A stretch of DNA of 11,405 nt from Parcubacteria group bacterium GW2011_GWB1_44_7 (GCA_000999175.1 LCJJ01000020.1:1-11405), one strand, 5' to 3'. Counted from the first letter of the stretch, positions 1-8,643 are shown. Notes: generated by a model not told the origin, from the letters alone. Made by a program: numbers and translations.

Positions 1-257
1 GCCTTACTCTAAAACTGGCTATTAAATCCGTTCGCGAAATGAAGCCGGCTCAAATTCTCGTTGCTTGTCCGGTGGCGCCGGCTGAAACCGCCGAGGAAAT
101 CTACAAACTGGTTGACCAAGCAACCTTTCTTGAGGCCGACCAGAATTTTCTTGGCGCGGTTGGCGCGCATTACCTTTCTTTTCCGCAAACAAGCGACGAG
201 GAAGTAATCCAAGCCCTTACCAAGGCCAATCAAAAAATAAATGACTTCCCCAAGTAG
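1..257 (+). CDS. Phosphoribosyltransferase-like protein, C-terminal fragment
   Basis: The reading frame enters from the left edge (first complete codon at 3) and ends at TAG 255-257, leaving about 84 residues of the C-terminus. The stretch LAIKSVREMKPAQILVACPV followed by APAETAEEIYKLVDQ, then VGAHYLSFPQTSDEEVIQAL, matches the end of the COG1926 family of predicted phosphoribosyltransferases. In that family the PRPP-binding loop ends in an Ala/Arg-rich helix, a hydrophobic strand ending in PVAP follows, and the protein closes with a 'Y.dF.qtsDeEV...L' motif. The PRPP loop itself lies outside the window. Members are often standalone or fused to hydrolases, and their substrate is usually unknown, so no specific reaction is assigned. 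The gene appears unrelated to the ATP synthase genes, which are on the other strand. Confidence 0.75.
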   Translation, partial: LTLKLAIKSVREMKPAQILVACPVAPAETAEEIYKLVDQATFLEADQNFLGAVGAHYLSFPQTSDEEVIQALTKANQKINDFPK

Positions 258-276
258 CGTTTTCGGGTCAGTTGTG

Positions 277-306
277 TTATAACTGGTTAGTTTTTAGAAA
301 TACAAT
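277..306 (+). promoter_or_regulatory. Possible promoter for the secreted-protein gene
   Basis: TTATAA (277-282) and TACAAT (301-306) are 18 bp apart and lie just before the start codon at 330; the -10 is good, the -35 poor. A weak hairpin, CAGTT (269-273) with AACTG (281-285), is followed by TTTTT at 291-295 and might end the upstream transcript. The two readings overlap, so neither is firm. Confidence 0.25.
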
Positions 307-329
307 ATAGAGATACAAACTACAAAATT

Positions 330-1145
330 ATGACAACAACTCGTTTTGTTTTGGGTTTTTTGGTTTTTGTTTCCGCCGTAGCGGTGGCTAGCGCCCAGAT
401 TAATCTTACTAATCCTAATCCGCGAACAACCGGTTCGCCTTTAGAGCTCCATGTTGACGATGCCGGCAATGTCAAACTTGGCGGTGGGCAGGTAATTTTG
501 GTCTCCGGCACCACTTTTTACCTGCGGCTTAATTTCGGCTCGGCTGTTATTCGGATGACTGTTATGACGAACAAAGATACGGAAGTGATTAAGAAATTCG
601 GCGGAAAGATTTCGGTTAAGGAATTACTGCCCGGTGAATATGTGAGTTTGGAAGGCACGGTGGTTCCCGGTTCCGATTCTTTCGCAATTATGGCTGGCAA
701 GGTCAAGGATTGGTCAAAGCAGACCGAAGCGGGGACATTTAGCGGCAGCATTCAATCAATCTCGGCGAGCGACGGGACTTTTATTTTGAAATCTTCCGGG
801 GATAGGGTAATTGCGGTTGGCGGCACTCTTGATGTCCCGACTGCCGCGCTTACCGCCGAAACCATTGAAATCTTTCAGGACCAAAGTATTTTTTACCCCC
901 GCAATTTTCAGGGCACTCTTAAAGGACTGTCTTCAACCTCTCTTCCGGTCATTATGACGGTTACGATTGAGGGTATTGATTATACTGTCCACGTGCCGGC
1001 TGATGCGCCGATTCTAAACAATATAAGAAATACCACCGAGCTTAGGCGTTTCGTCATCGGCGACACCGTTCGCTTCTTTGGGAGCATTAGGAAAAATAAT
1101 CTCACCACCGCTGACGCAGCGCTGGTCCGAAATGTGAGTCTTTAG
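330..1145 (+). CDS. Secreted protein with repeated beta-rich (DUF5666-like) segments
   Basis: A 271-residue protein of unknown function. It starts with a clear signal peptide: one Arg, a hydrophobic core (FVLGFLVFVSAVAVA) and an AxA site, A20-S21-A22, before Gln23, so it should be exported by Sec and cleaved by signal peptidase I. No lipobox, anchor or C-terminal TM helix is visible. The mature part seems built from three similar beta-rich units (about residues 38-130, 132-190 and 193-271). Units one and three include the pattern 'hydrophobic strand, T, ..., (L/I).(P/I)G(D/E).V...G.(I/V)', reminiscent of DUF5666/OB-like repeats common in Parcubacteria; the third ends in VRNVSL. No catalytic residues are recognised. 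No Shine-Dalgarno sequence precedes the ATG (AAACTACAAAATT). It converges on atpC. The family match is from memory of its pattern, so the name is tentative while secretion is well supported. Confidence 0.75.
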   Translation: MTTTRFVLGFLVFVSAVAVASAQINLTNPNPRTTGSPLELHVDDAGNVKLGGGQVILVSGTTFYLRLNFGSAVIRMTVMTNKDTEVIKKFGGKISVKELLPGEYVSLEGTVVPGSDSFAIMAGKVKDWSKQTEAGTFSGSIQSISASDGTFILKSSGDRVIAVGGTLDVPTAALTAETIEIFQDQSIFYPRNFQGTLKGLSSTSLPVIMTVTIEGIDYTVHVPADAPILNNIRNTTELRRFVIGDTVRFFGSIRKNNLTTADAALVRNVSL

Positions 1146-1164
1146 CGTCACGGCTTGCCAGTTT

Positions 1165-1196
1165 GCCTAGCGTGTCGGCCTACGGCCTAGCGTGTC
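1165..1196 (+). repeat. Tandem 12-bp repeat GCCTAGCGTGTC
   Basis: Two exact copies of GCCTAGCGTGTC, at 1165-1176 and 1185-1196, are separated by GGCCTACG. The second copy forms the left arm of the larger folded element that follows. The interval also includes a small inverted repeat, GGCC TAC GGCC. Confidence 0.6.
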
Positions 1197-1329
1197 AACC
1201 TGCCAGGTTGAGGCGCGAATACTTAGAGCGCCGAAAGACCTTTTGAGCTGTTTTGTGAGCGAAACGAAACAAAAGAGCCAAAAGGTGTACTGCTCCTGTA
1301 AGGAGGACACGCTAAGATGGCTTAAAATA
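1188..1329 (+). other. Multi-hairpin intergenic element (candidate structured RNA / repeat)
   Basis: In the convergent spacer between the secreted-protein gene and atpC. Outer arms TAGCGTGTC (1188-1196) and GACACGCTA (1306-1314) are perfectly complementary and enclose four successive hairpins. These are AACCT/AGGTT (1197-1209), GGCGC/GCGCC (1212-1232), ACCTTTTG/CAAAAGGT (1238-1286, extended inside by GCTGTTTTGT against ACAAAAGAGC with one mismatch), and CTCCT/AGGAG (1293-1305, loop GTA). The last hairpin covers an AGGAGG that lies 10 nt before ATG 1317, but that frame is only ATG GCT TAA. The ends (1191-1211 and 1317-1329) are identical to the terminator region after the DHH gene at 9836-9878, so this looks like an enlarged copy of a repeat. 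The strand is arbitrary because the structure is symmetrical. No known RNA family is recognised. Confidence 0.5.
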
Positions 1330-1363
1330 AGAGGTCTTTATGTCTCTTTAACGCGCCCCTCTT
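1324..1363 (-). terminator. Possible terminator after atpC
   Basis: On the minus strand AAGAGG (1363-1358), overlapping the atpC stop codon, can pair with CCTCTT (1334-1329), followed by ATTTT. The 23-nt loop is long and the stem only 6 bp, so this is a weak call, but the position at the end of the atp genes fits. Confidence 0.3.
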
Positions 1364-1602
1364 TAATCTCTTGAAAATACGATGGTTTCTTTCCCGTCAG
1401 TGTAGGCAAAACCGGATTTAACGGAAAAGGTTTCTTCCTTCTGTCCGGCGGATTGGATTTTGATTTGGCCGGATTTTAGCGAAGAAGCCAGAGTCGCGTG
1501 CCCGGAGAGAATGGTGATTTCCCCGTCATCGGATGGAAGCGTTACTTGGCTTGCCTCGCCTTCAAAAAGTTTTTTGTCTAGAGAGTAGATGAATAACAGC
1601 AT
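1363..1602 (-). CDS. atpC: ATP synthase F1 epsilon subunit, beta-sandwich domain only
   Basis: Epsilon subunit of the F1 central stalk, which binds gamma and the c-ring. The 79 residues cover the N-terminal ten-stranded beta-sandwich: LFEGEASQVTLPSDDGEITIL with the typical GEI.IL.GHA element, then the strand ending GFAYTDGKETIVF. The usual protein is about 130-140 residues, with a C-terminal pair of helices that inhibits ATP hydrolysis. That domain is absent: the frame stops at TAA right after the sandwich, in clean sequence with no extended frame continuing it. Such short epsilons occur naturally in some lineages, so this is probably a functional short form rather than a broken gene. It is last in the operon, 94 bp after atpD, with no Shine-Dalgarno before its ATG (spacer AT-rich). 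Confidence 0.88.
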   Translation of the reverse strand: MLLFIYSLDKKLFEGEASQVTLPSDDGEITILSGHATLASSLKSGQIKIQSAGQKEETFSVKSGFAYTDGKETIVFSRD

Positions 1603-1659
1603 AAATTAAAAATTTAAAGTGTAAATTTTTAAAATTCCAAATCCCAAAGTAGAAATTAA

Positions 1660-1684
1660 TTAACGATGCTAATACCTGTCTGCC
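1660..1684 (-). repeat. Half copy of the atpG-atpD palindromic repeat
   Basis: TTAACGATGCTAATACCTGT plus CTGCC (25 nt) matches 3087-3111 at 23 of 25 positions. Here the second arm of the palindrome is missing. It lies just after the atpD stop and contains the word ATTAGCAT when read on the operon strand (1673-1666). Confidence 0.6.
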
Positions 1685-1696
1685 GGACTTGCCTGA

Positions 1697-3079
<1,383 letters not shown>

Positions 3080-3090
3080 TTATAAGTTAA

Positions 3091-3132
3091 CGATGCCAAT
3101 ACCTGCCTGCCAGCAGGCAGGTATTGGCATCG
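3091..3132. repeat. Perfect 20-bp palindrome between atpG and atpD
   Basis: CGATGCCAATACCTGCCTGC (3091-3110) and its exact reverse complement (3113-3132) are separated by only two bases. On the operon strand the hairpin falls between the atpG stop and the atpD start, and is not followed by a T-run in that direction, so it is not a standard terminator for the operon. On the plus strand it is followed by CATTTATTTTTTAATTTT. Confidence 0.85.
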
Positions 3133-3142
3133 CATTTATTTT

Positions 3143-4063
3143 TTAATTTTCTAATGCTTCTCTGCCCGCGGTGATTTCCGTGAGCTCTTTGGTGATGCCG
3201 GCCTGGCGGGTTTTATTGTAAAAAATTGTCAGATTATCCGCCAGCTCCGCGGCGTTTTCCGAAGCACTTTTCATAGCGAGCATGCGGGAAGAGTGTTCGG
3301 AAGCGTTGGCTTCAAGAATCGCCTGATGGATTTCAATTTCCAATAACGCCGGTCCGAGTTTCTCTAAAAGCGTTTCCGGATTCGGCTCAAGGATTATCGG
3401 GCTTGTATCGGCCTCGCCGGAAACCGGCTCAAATTGGAGTTTGTAAGGCCCCCGTTCCGGTTTGATGTTGGCGGCGATTTCTTCAATCGTTTCGGTTTTC
3501 ATCGGCAGTATTGTGCGGACGACCACTTCTTGCTTCAAAGCCGACAGGAAGTTCGTATAAATTATTTTTATTTCCTCCGCCTCACCAGATAGAAAAAATC
3601 TAGCGAGACGGTTTGCGATCGGCGCCGTTTCGTGAACTGCCCCAAAATCGCCGACACCAAGAAATTCGTCCAGCAACACTCCTTTCCGCCTGTAATAATC
3701 GCGGCCTTTCTTGCCGATGGCCACGACTTTTACCTCGCTCTCGTGCGAAGCGATAATTTTATCTGTTTTGTTGATGACACTTGCGTTGAAGGGGCCAGCC
3801 AATCCTTTATCGGATGTAATCACAACCAAAATGGTTCTGCCGACCGGTTTTGTCTTAAAGTACGGAGAGGTAATAACTTCGCCGTTTAGGCGAGCCCTGA
3901 TGTCTCTAAGTATTCTAAGCGCCGCCAAAACATAAGGGCGCGAGGAGAGGGCAAGCGCCACCGAGCGCCTCATTTTGACAGCCGAGACCGCCTCCATCGC
4001 CCGCGTCATCTGGCGGATATTTTTCGTGGACTTGATTCGGTTTTTTAAATTGCGAGAAGCCAT
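3143..4063 (-). CDS. atpG: ATP synthase F1 gamma subunit
   Basis: Gamma subunit, the rotating shaft inside the alpha3beta3 ring. 306 residues, within the family range. The N-terminal helix is typical (ASRNLKNRIKSTKNIRQMTRAMEAVSAVKMRR), the middle Rossmann-like part has SDKGLAGPFNASV (family consensus SDRGLCGGFN), and the C-terminal helix is the most diagnostic part: EHSSRMLAMKSASENAAELADNL then YNKTRQAGITKELTEI. Residues about 200-230 (ERGPYKLQFEPVSGEADTSP) look like a loop of lineage-specific sequence. ATG 4063 has no Shine-Dalgarno; the 68-bp spacer to atpA is packed with ATTNGYAT words. Confidence 0.96.
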   Translation of the reverse strand: MASRNLKNRIKSTKNIRQMTRAMEAVSAVKMRRSVALALSSRPYVLAALRILRDIRARLNGEVITSPYFKTKPVGRTILVVITSDKGLAGPFNASVINKTDKIIASHESEVKVVAIGKKGRDYYRRKGVLLDEFLGVGDFGAVHETAPIANRLARFFLSGEAEEIKIIYTNFLSALKQEVVVRTILPMKTETIEEIAANIKPERGPYKLQFEPVSGEADTSPIILEPNPETLLEKLGPALLEIEIHQAILEANASEHSSRMLAMKSASENAAELADNLTIFYNKTRQAGITKELTEITAGREALEN

Positions 4064-4073
4064 TAAAGTTTAC

Positions 4074-4122
4074 ATACCAATATACGAATGATACCAATCT
4101 GCGAATAAATACTAATACTAAT
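4074..4122 (-). repeat. Cluster of ATTNGYAT words in the atpA-atpG spacer
   Basis: Read on the operon strand, the words ATTAGTAT (twice, overlapping), ATTGGTAT (twice) and ATTCGTAT occur at 4122-4115, 4116-4109, 4098-4091, 4081-4074 and 4089-4082, plus a near match ATTCGCAG at 4106-4099. They fill most of the 68-bp gap. Similar words occur in four other spacers of this operon half. Confidence 0.6.
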
Positions 4123-4131
4123 GAAATACTA

Positions 4132-5610
<1,479 letters not shown>

Positions 5611-5641
5611 AATATAACGCGAATACCTCGAATAAAATACA

Positions 5642-5656
5642 ATGCGAATGCCGCTA
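5642..5656 (-). repeat. ATTNGYAT word in the atpH-atpA spacer
   Basis: On the operon strand the atpH stop codon TAG begins the series ATTAGCGGC then ATTCGCAT (exact word at 5649-5642). Two degenerate versions, ATTCGAGGTAT and ATTCGCGTTAT, continue towards the atpA start. Confidence 0.4.
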
Positions 5657-6010
5657 ATTAGAAACCAGAGCGGTTTTTAATTTGGCCAATCGTCCAGAAA
5701 TTGAAGAATCAATTCTGGTATCTCCTTTTTCTATGATTAAGCCGGCTAAAAGAGAAGGCATGTCTTTAATTACCGCGCCGCTGATTTTTTTTGAGAGCTC
5801 TTTGTCGTTTGTTTGGGCCGAAGCGACGGTGATTCGTCCGCCGCCTCTTTCGCTTGTTTCTATTTCCTCCAATGCGGAAATGATTCCGGGTAACTTTTTA
5901 AGCCGGCGGTCTTTCGCGAGTTTCGCCGCGAAAATGGCGGCCAAATTTTTTATTTTCTCCGCTTTCAATTCATTTAAAGCCCCGGCGTATTGTTTGACCG
6001 TGTATCGCAT
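5654..6010 (-). CDS. atpH: ATP synthase delta subunit, shortened
   Basis: Delta subunit (equivalent to mitochondrial OSCP), which clamps the peripheral stalk b subunits to the top of F1. Only 118 residues against the usual 175-180. The N-terminus [14 protein letters not shown] matches the start of the family, and the C-terminal domain is well kept: [17 protein letters not shown], then [20 protein letters not shown] and RLAKLK, the family's 'GG..i.iGD.viD.Si...L..L' signature. What is missing is about half of the N-terminal six-helix bundle, which normally binds the alpha N-termini. Its ATG follows the atpF stop TAA by one base, so the two are probably translationally coupled. Identity rests mainly on the C-terminal motif and gene order, which together are convincing. 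Confidence 0.88.
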   Translation of the reverse strand: MRYTVKQYAGALNELKAEKIKNLAAIFAAKLAKDRRLKKLPGIISALEEIETSERGGGRITVASAQTNDKELSKKISGAVIKDMPSLLAGLIIEKGDTRIDSSISGRLAKLKTALVSN

Positions 6011-6011
6011 C

Positions 6012-6527
6012 TTATTTATTGGCGTTTGCCTCCCTCATGATTTTAAGCGCTTCTTCGGCCAAGGTCTCATGGATTTTTGGGTCTACTCCCGCGCCCAGGA
6101 TTTTTTGAAGCGAGAGGACGACCAGCGAGCCGATTTCCGATTTCGCTTCGGCAATCATCTTCTCTTTTTCCGCCGTTAATTTCTTTTGCCCGTCGCTTAT
6201 AATTCTCGCCGATTCTTCTCGGGCCTCTTCGTAGCGTTTTAGGGAGGTTTCTTTGGCGCTTATTTTTGCCCGTTCCAGAATAAGTTCCGAGTCCTTTCTG
6301 GCTTGACTGAGGATAGTGTCTTTCTGCCTCTCTATTTCTTGGAGTTTTTCTGCCAAATCCTTCGTCTGCCTCTCGTTTCCTTCCAAGGTGGCTCGCCGTT
6401 CTTTGAGCGCCGTAATTACCGGCTTATAGACGAATTTTTTCAGGACGAAAAAAAGAATCGCGAAATTTACAAGCTGGGCGATTAGAATATGCCATTCAAT
6501 ACCAAGGTTTTTGATGAGCTCAGACAT
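6012..6527 (-). CDS. atpF: ATP synthase Fo b subunit
   Basis: Subunit b, forming the peripheral stalk that holds F1 still against the a subunit. 171 residues, normal length. One N-terminal membrane helix (about residues 12-31, ILIAQLVNFAILFFVLKKFV) is followed by the conserved KPVITALKERRATLEG segment and then a long charged coiled coil (about 40-140) rich in Lys, Glu and Ala, ending in ALKIMREANANK. There is a single b gene here, so the stalk is probably a homodimer. ATG 6527 is preceded by CTTTTAATTTCCC, with no Shine-Dalgarno. It lies 136 bp after atpE, with a long A/T-rich hairpin between, and 1 bp before atpH. Confidence 0.95.
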   Translation of the reverse strand: MSELIKNLGIEWHILIAQLVNFAILFFVLKKFVYKPVITALKERRATLEGNERQTKDLAEKLQEIERQKDTILSQARKDSELILERAKISAKETSLKRYEEAREESARIISDGQKKLTAEKEKMIAEAKSEIGSLVVLSLQKILGAGVDPKIHETLAEEALKIMREANANK

Positions 6528-6541
6528 GGGAAATTAAAAGG

Positions 6542-6639
6542 GTAAAACGAAAAATGTAAAACTAAAGCTTCAAATAGAAAAGATGCCCTTGTTTTCATCT
6601 TTTGAATTTTAGCTTTTATTTTTTCGTTTTTAATTTTAC
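6542..6639. repeat. Long imperfect A/T-rich inverted repeat between atpE and atpF
   Basis: Four stretches pair in nested order: GTAAAA/TTTTAC (6542-6547 with 6634-6639), CGAAAAA/TTTTTCG (6548-6554 with 6620-6626), AAAGCT/AGCTTT (6564-6569 with 6611-6616) and AAAAGATG/CATCTTTT (6578-6585 with 6596-6603). The terminal loop is 10 nt. It fills the spacer after the c-subunit gene. The spacing of the arms is uneven, so internal loops are present. Confidence 0.6.
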
Positions 6640-6663
6640 GTTCATATCATTTAATTTGTTAGT

Positions 6664-6993
<330 letters not shown>

Positions 6994-7047
6994 TTAATAT
7001 CGTGATAATTGTTAATAAAAAATTGAGCGCGTGGCTCTTATATTTTC

Positions 7048-7076
7048 ATTCTACTATAAACCGGTTTTTGATTCAA
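7048..7076 (-). promoter_or_regulatory. Sigma70-type promoter for atpEFHAGDC
   Basis: On the minus strand TTGAAT (7076-7071) and TAGAAT (7053-7048) are spaced by exactly 17 bp. The expected start near 7041 leaves a leader of about 130 nt before atpE. A small GAGC/GCTC hairpin followed by AATTTTTTATT lies in this leader. Its presence fits the absence of atpB upstream. Confidence 0.6.
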
Positions 7077-7100
7077 TTGGCGTAATTATTTGGCTATGCT

Positions 7101-7279
7101 AGGATGCTTTTGAAAGTCCTATCGGGGAATACTCGTATAAATGTTTTCCCGCTTTCTCGCCATGTACTGCCCGCCTGTACCTGAAAGCAAAAGTGAACTG
7201 GGCCGCGTTGAAGGCGACTTCAAAGCGGCCAACCGGCCTTCCTAACTTAGGCCGTACGCGAGTCACCTTCGTGACTCGC
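7101..7279 (+). ncRNA. Run of six hairpins, candidate structured RNA
   Basis: Part of the 640-bp spacer 6913-7552 between atpE and the HD-domain gene. In order: AGGA/TCCT (7101-7120); CGGGGAA/TTTCCCG (7123-7151, one G-U); GCTTTC/GAAAGC with inner GTAC/GTAC (7151-7188); GGCCGC-TTGAAG closed by a GCGA (GNRA) tetraloop, 12 pairs and one mismatch (7201-7230); CGGCCT/AGGCCG (7234-7254); and GCGAGTCAC/GTGACTCGC with loop CTTC (7258-7279), followed by TTCTATATTATT. No protein frame is convincing on either strand. Conserved cores of RNase P RNA, tmRNA, SRP RNA and common riboswitches were looked for by eye and not found. The strand is uncertain: the hairpins fold on both, but the GNRA loop forms only on the plus strand, where a possible -10 TATGCT is at 7095-7100. 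Confidence 0.35.
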
Positions 7280-7322
7280 TTCTATATTATTGATAATATC
7301 CCGCGGCCTGTGCATAAAGCAT

Positions 7323-7351
7323 TTGTTTTAGCTGGCCCGATGGTTTAGAAT
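7323..7351 (+). promoter_or_regulatory. Promoter for the 19-codon unit
   Basis: TTGTTT (7323-7328), 17 bp, TAGAAT (7346-7351). The start would fall near 7358, a few bases before the AGGAGG ribosome-binding site. Confidence 0.45.
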
Positions 7352-7376
7352 ATAAGCAAAAGGAGGACGCCATAAG

Positions 7377-7436
7377 ATGCCTCCGAGGTCTAAAGAGGCA
7401 TTCATTACGTCGAGTTGGTTCGTGTCCGTCCTATAG
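7377..7436 (+). CDS. Possible 19-residue leader peptide or small protein
   Basis: ATG 7377 to TAG 7434-7436 encodes MPPRSKEAFITSSWFVSVL. It has the strongest Shine-Dalgarno of the window, AGGAGG at 7361-7366, 10 nt before the ATG, sits just after a promoter and is followed by a terminator at 7452-7478. The messenger would be about 120 nt and almost fully structured. The GGAGG can pair with CCTCC at 7380-7384, and the same CCTC can instead pair, with the ATG, in ATGCCTC/GAGGCAT (7377-7383 with 7395-7401); these two folds exclude each other. TCCGTC/GACGGA (7425-7445) holds the stop codon in its loop. No run of regulatory codons suggests amino-acid attenuation. It may be a leader peptide, a tiny protein, or an RNA whose ORF is accidental. 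Confidence 0.35.
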   Translation: MPPRSKEAFITSSWFVSVL

Positions 7437-7451
7437 AGAGACGGATGCCCT

Positions 7452-7478
7452 GCGGGTTCAATGATGAACCCGCTTTTT
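7452..7478 (+). terminator. Intrinsic terminator upstream of the HD-domain gene
   Basis: GCGGGTTCA/TGAACCCGC, a 9-bp perfect stem (7452-7460 with 7465-7473) with loop ATGA and TTTTT right after. It lies 74 bp before the HD-domain gene and before that gene's own promoter, so it ends a separate short transcript, or acts as an attenuator if transcription reads through. Confidence 0.8.
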
Positions 7479-7496
7479 CTTGTTTGGCGCGCGGGC

Positions 7497-7524
7497 TTGC
7501 TTTCCGTAGTGATTTGTTTAATAT
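7497..7524 (+). promoter_or_regulatory. Promoter for the HD-domain gene
   Basis: TTGCTT (7497-7502) and TAATAT (7519-7524) with a 16-bp spacer. The start would be near 7531, giving a short leader with the AAAGGA ribosome-binding site. Confidence 0.4.
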
Positions 7525-7552
7525 CAAGAAAGAATCGAAAGGAAATTAACAA

Positions 7553-8596
7553 ATGAATACAGAGCTTGAAGCGAAACTGTCCGGTTATATTGGCTGCTTG
7601 AGCCATAAGAAAATTACTTCTGCCAGGCGTCGTTTTGGCAGCGAAGCAGACGAGGATTTGCTTATCCCCGGCGTGGATCCGTTTCTTATTGACGCGGAGT
7701 TGAAGATTGCCTCGTCAAAGGCGATTCGAAGAATGCTTGATAAAACGCAAGTTTTGACCGCCCCCCATAATCTCCATGTCAGAAAACGGATTACTCACTG
7801 CGGTGAAGTAACCTCCACCGCAACTTTTATCGCATCAATATTGGGATTAAATGTTGAGTGCGTCCGGGCTATTGCTTTGGGCCACGATATGGGCCATCCG
7901 CCGTTTGGGCACGACGGCGAGGCGTTTCTAAATTCCCTGAATCCCGCCAAACCTTTCAAGCACGAGGTGATGGGGGTGGTCATCGGGCAACATATTGAAC
8001 GTTTTGGCAGAGGACTCAATCTGACTCATGAGGTTCTTTCGGGCATCGTCCGGGACGCTTGGCCAGTCGGAACAGAGAGGCCGATGTCGGAAGAGGCGAA
8101 GGTTGTGATGTGGGCCGACCGGTTTGCCTATGTGACTGGCGATTACAACGACATGATTCGTATCGGCTATCCTATGGGCGGCGATTTGGAAGCGCTCATG
8201 AGTGTTCTTGGCGAAAATCAACGGGCCAGGATAAACCGCTTGGTGGTTGCGCTTGTTGGGGAATCAGCCGTAGCTGGTTGTGTATCTTTTGAGAAATCCC
8301 AAACCGCCTCTTCTTTCTTTCAGGTGAAAGAATTGTTGTACAAAATTTACCCCACTCTAAACGCCTCCAACGCCGCCCATATTTTAGCGAAGATTTATGA
8401 TTTTATTGGCAAGGCCGTGGTCGGTGTAGACCCGGCAGTTGTTTTGGCTCTTATGACCGATCAGGACGCGGTTTTCCTCGCCAACGAACCGGTTTTGGAC
8501 TATTCGCGATTTGCCCAAACGACCGTGGCGGAAATTTTACCGCCGCTTGTCGTCGGTAAGGAAATTTGTTGGTGGGACCCAGATCTTAAGTGGTAG
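7553..8596 (+). CDS. HD-domain dGTPase-like triphosphohydrolase
   Basis: Member of the dGTPase (Dgt/COG0232, SAMHD1-related) group of HD hydrolases, which split dNTPs into deoxynucleoside and triphosphate. The 347 residues carry the family's ordered signs: SSKAIRRMLDKTQV (54-67), R..RITHCGEV with metal-binding His82, LGLNVECVRAIALGHDMGHP then PFGHDGE with His111-Asp112 and His115, FKHEVMG (His137), and the last metal ligand Asp189 in WADRFAYVTGDYND. The HD quartet is thus complete. It is shorter than most dGTPases (about 380-500), with a compact C-terminal half. AAAGGA 9-10 nt before ATG 7553 supports the start. It has its own promoter and terminator and is antisense to the atp genes. Nucleotide preference cannot be read from the sequence; a housekeeping dNTP role and a phage-defence role are both possible. 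Confidence 0.85.
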   Translation: MNTELEAKLSGYIGCLSHKKITSARRRFGSEADEDLLIPGVDPFLIDAELKIASSKAIRRMLDKTQVLTAPHNLHVRKRITHCGEVTSTATFIASILGLNVECVRAIALGHDMGHPPFGHDGEAFLNSLNPAKPFKHEVMGVVIGQHIERFGRGLNLTHEVLSGIVRDAWPVGTERPMSEEAKVVMWADRFAYVTGDYNDMIRIGYPMGGDLEALMSVLGENQRARINRLVVALVGESAVAGCVSFEKSQTASSFFQVKELLYKIYPTLNASNAAHILAKIYDFIGKAVVGVDPAVVLALMTDQDAVFLANEPVLDYSRFAQTTVAEILPPLVVGKEICWWDPDLKW

Positions 8597-8612
8597 CATC
8601 TTTATCCCCGCC

Positions 8613-8643
8613 AAATGAGCGACTCACAGAGCCGCTCATTTTT
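8613..8643 (+). terminator. Terminator after the HD-domain gene
   Basis: AAATGAGCG (8613-8621) pairs with CGCTCATTT (8633-8641) around an 11-nt loop, with a run of five T (8639-8643) at its 3' side. It is 17 bp beyond the stop codon, so the HD and DHH genes are probably not one operon. Confidence 0.65.

Noticed and set aside
1165..1196. Start of a CRISPR array
   Set aside because: Only two 12-bp units with an 8-bp gap, far from CRISPR repeat and spacer lengths, and no cas genes.
1192..1374. A 60-codon plus-strand frame in the spacer after the secreted-protein gene
   Set aside because: It lies wholly within the multi-hairpin repeat element and runs into atpC; the sequence is explained by the palindromes.
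7101..7478. RNase P RNA, tmRNA or SRP RNA in the long spacer
   Set aside because: The phrase GAAAGTCC at 7112-7119 recalls RNase P, but its 3' partner (ACAGAAA...) is absent. There is no tmRNA-like acceptor or T-arm, and the SRP GGAAG core is missing.
7328..7606. A 92-codon minus-strand frame overlapping the start of the HD-domain gene
   Set aside because: It runs antisense through the terminator, promoter and first codons of the HD gene, and its composition looks random with no recognisable domain.
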